Source of the DNA: Acidimicrobiales bacterium
GTDB lineage: Bacteria > Actinomycetota > Acidimicrobiia > Acidimicrobiales > VFJN01
DNA: 5,886 nucleotides
Reading direction: 5' to 3'
Assembly (NCBI GenBank): GCA_016936035.1
Contig: JAFGPU010000228.1
Location: 1 to 5,886, forward strand
The notes under the pieces were generated by a model that was not told where the DNA came from, searched no databases, and saw nothing but the letters and a program-made list of their open reading frames with translations. Both the position numbers and the translations under genes were made by a program. Below, one piece after another: positions 5,368-5,886 of the stretch (the stretch's first letter is position 1; every line of letters starts with the position of its first letter).

Positions 5368-5886
5368 GTGCACCTGGCCTACACCGAGGCGGAAGAGCAG
5401 CTACGTCGCGAGCTGCGCGACTACTACGACGCGTTGCTCGACGACGACACCGTCCGCGAGCTGCGCCATGCCGAGGGCGTCGGACCCGTGATGCGCCGCG
5501 TCGTCCGGCAGATGGGGGCCGACGGGTGGCTCGGCATCGGCTGGCCCCGCGAGTACGGGGGCCAGGGACGGGGCCCGATCGACCAGTTCATCTTCTTCGA
5601 CGAGTCGATGCGCGCCGGGGCCCCCGTGCCCATGCTCACCATCAACTCGGTCGCTCCGACCCTCATGCAGTTCGGCAGCGACGAGCAGCGCCGGCGCTTC
5701 CTTCCCGGCATCCTGCGGGGCGACATCCACTTCTGCATCGGCTACAGCGAGCCCGGCGCCGGCACCGACCTGGCATCGCTGCGCACCCGGGCCGTGCGAG
5801 ACGGCGACAGCTACGTCATCACCGGCCAGAAGATGTGGACCAGCCTGGCCAGCGACGCCGACTACTGCTGGCTCGCCGCCCGCACC
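5368..5886 (+). CDS. Acyl-CoA dehydrogenase (FadE-type flavoprotein), partial
   Basis: N-terminal 173 residues of an FAD-dependent acyl-CoA dehydrogenase, which would oxidise an acyl-CoA to the 2,3-enoyl-CoA in cytoplasmic beta-oxidation. The N-terminal helical domain (about residues 4-120) begins LAYTEAEEQLRRELRDYY and includes GWLGIGWPREYGGQG (53-67), IDQFIFFDE and APTLMQFGSDEQRRRFLPGIL. The central beta domain starts with the flavin/substrate-contact motif GYSEPGAGTDLASLRTRA (125-142) and continues ITGQKMWTSLASDADYCWLAART (151-173). The gene leaves the window at the right edge before the C-terminal domain, so the catalytic glutamate cannot be judged. The motifs resemble the FadE26/FadE28-like group active on steroid side chains, consistent with the upstream KstR-like site, but long-chain or branched substrates remain possible. 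The start chosen is GTG 5368, preceded by GGAGGGG at 5358-5364; that spacing is slightly short. An internal ATG at 5491 would cut into the conserved domain. Confidence 0.92.
   Translation, partial: MHLAYTEAEEQLRRELRDYYDALLDDDTVRELRHAEGVGPVMRRVVRQMGADGWLGIGWPREYGGQGRGPIDQFIFFDESMRAGAPVPMLTINSVAPTLMQFGSDEQRRRFLPGILRGDIHFCIGYSEPGAGTDLASLRTRAVRDGDSYVITGQKMWTSLASDADYCWLAART

Noticed and set aside
5401..5738. Two overlapping minus-strand frames opposite the acyl-CoA dehydrogenase
   Set aside because: The plus strand there encodes unmistakable acyl-CoA dehydrogenase motifs; these are antisense shadows.

Overview
The window is a high-GC chromosomal segment from an actinomycete-type bacterium (Actinomycetota). 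The evidence is the strong G/C third-position codon bias, GTG starts, and a conservon-type operon in which a histidine-kinase-like protein is followed by a Roadblock/LC7 protein, a DUF742 protein and a Ras-like GTPase. An L,D-transpeptidase lipoprotein and a steroid/fatty-acid type acyl-CoA dehydrogenase also fit. A lineage such as Acidimicrobiia is possible but is only an impression; no marker gene here settles it.

Layout. Positions 1-3166 (minus strand) hold the conservon: sensor kinase (3166 to 1223), Roadblock protein (1226 to 804), DUF742 protein (807 to 448) and the N-terminal 150 residues of the GTPase (451 to the left edge). All three junctions are 4-bp stop/start overlaps (GTGA, ATGA, ATGA), so the genes are almost certainly co-transcribed and translationally coupled. 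Upstream on the same strand, 81 bp away and separated by a hairpin, is an L,D-transpeptidase lipoprotein gene (4054 to 3248). A 280-bp divergent intergenic region follows. A plus-strand gene (4335-5231) then encodes a secreted, unrecognised protein with a C-terminal Pro-x-Asp repeat tail, and it ends at a strong hairpin (5255-5292). The right edge holds the first 173 residues of an acyl-CoA dehydrogenase (5368 onward). It is preceded by a 12-bp perfect palindrome that closely resembles the operator of the TetR-family regulator KstR.

How the genes work together. By analogy with Streptomyces conservons, the kinase-like protein, Roadblock protein and DUF742 protein would assemble at the membrane and control the nucleotide state of the small GTPase. 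Here the kinase has a multi-pass membrane sensor region with conserved histidines rather than a periplasmic sensor loop, and a long proline-rich cytoplasmic tail. The transpeptidase and the secreted protein both act outside the membrane, but no functional link to the conservon is shown. The acyl-CoA dehydrogenase appears to begin a separate catabolic unit.

The most useful second looks are the KstR-like operator, the membrane sensor module of the kinase, and the repeat-tailed secreted protein with its short C-terminal PTFTG ending. I found no mobile element, CRISPR array, tRNA or rRNA.
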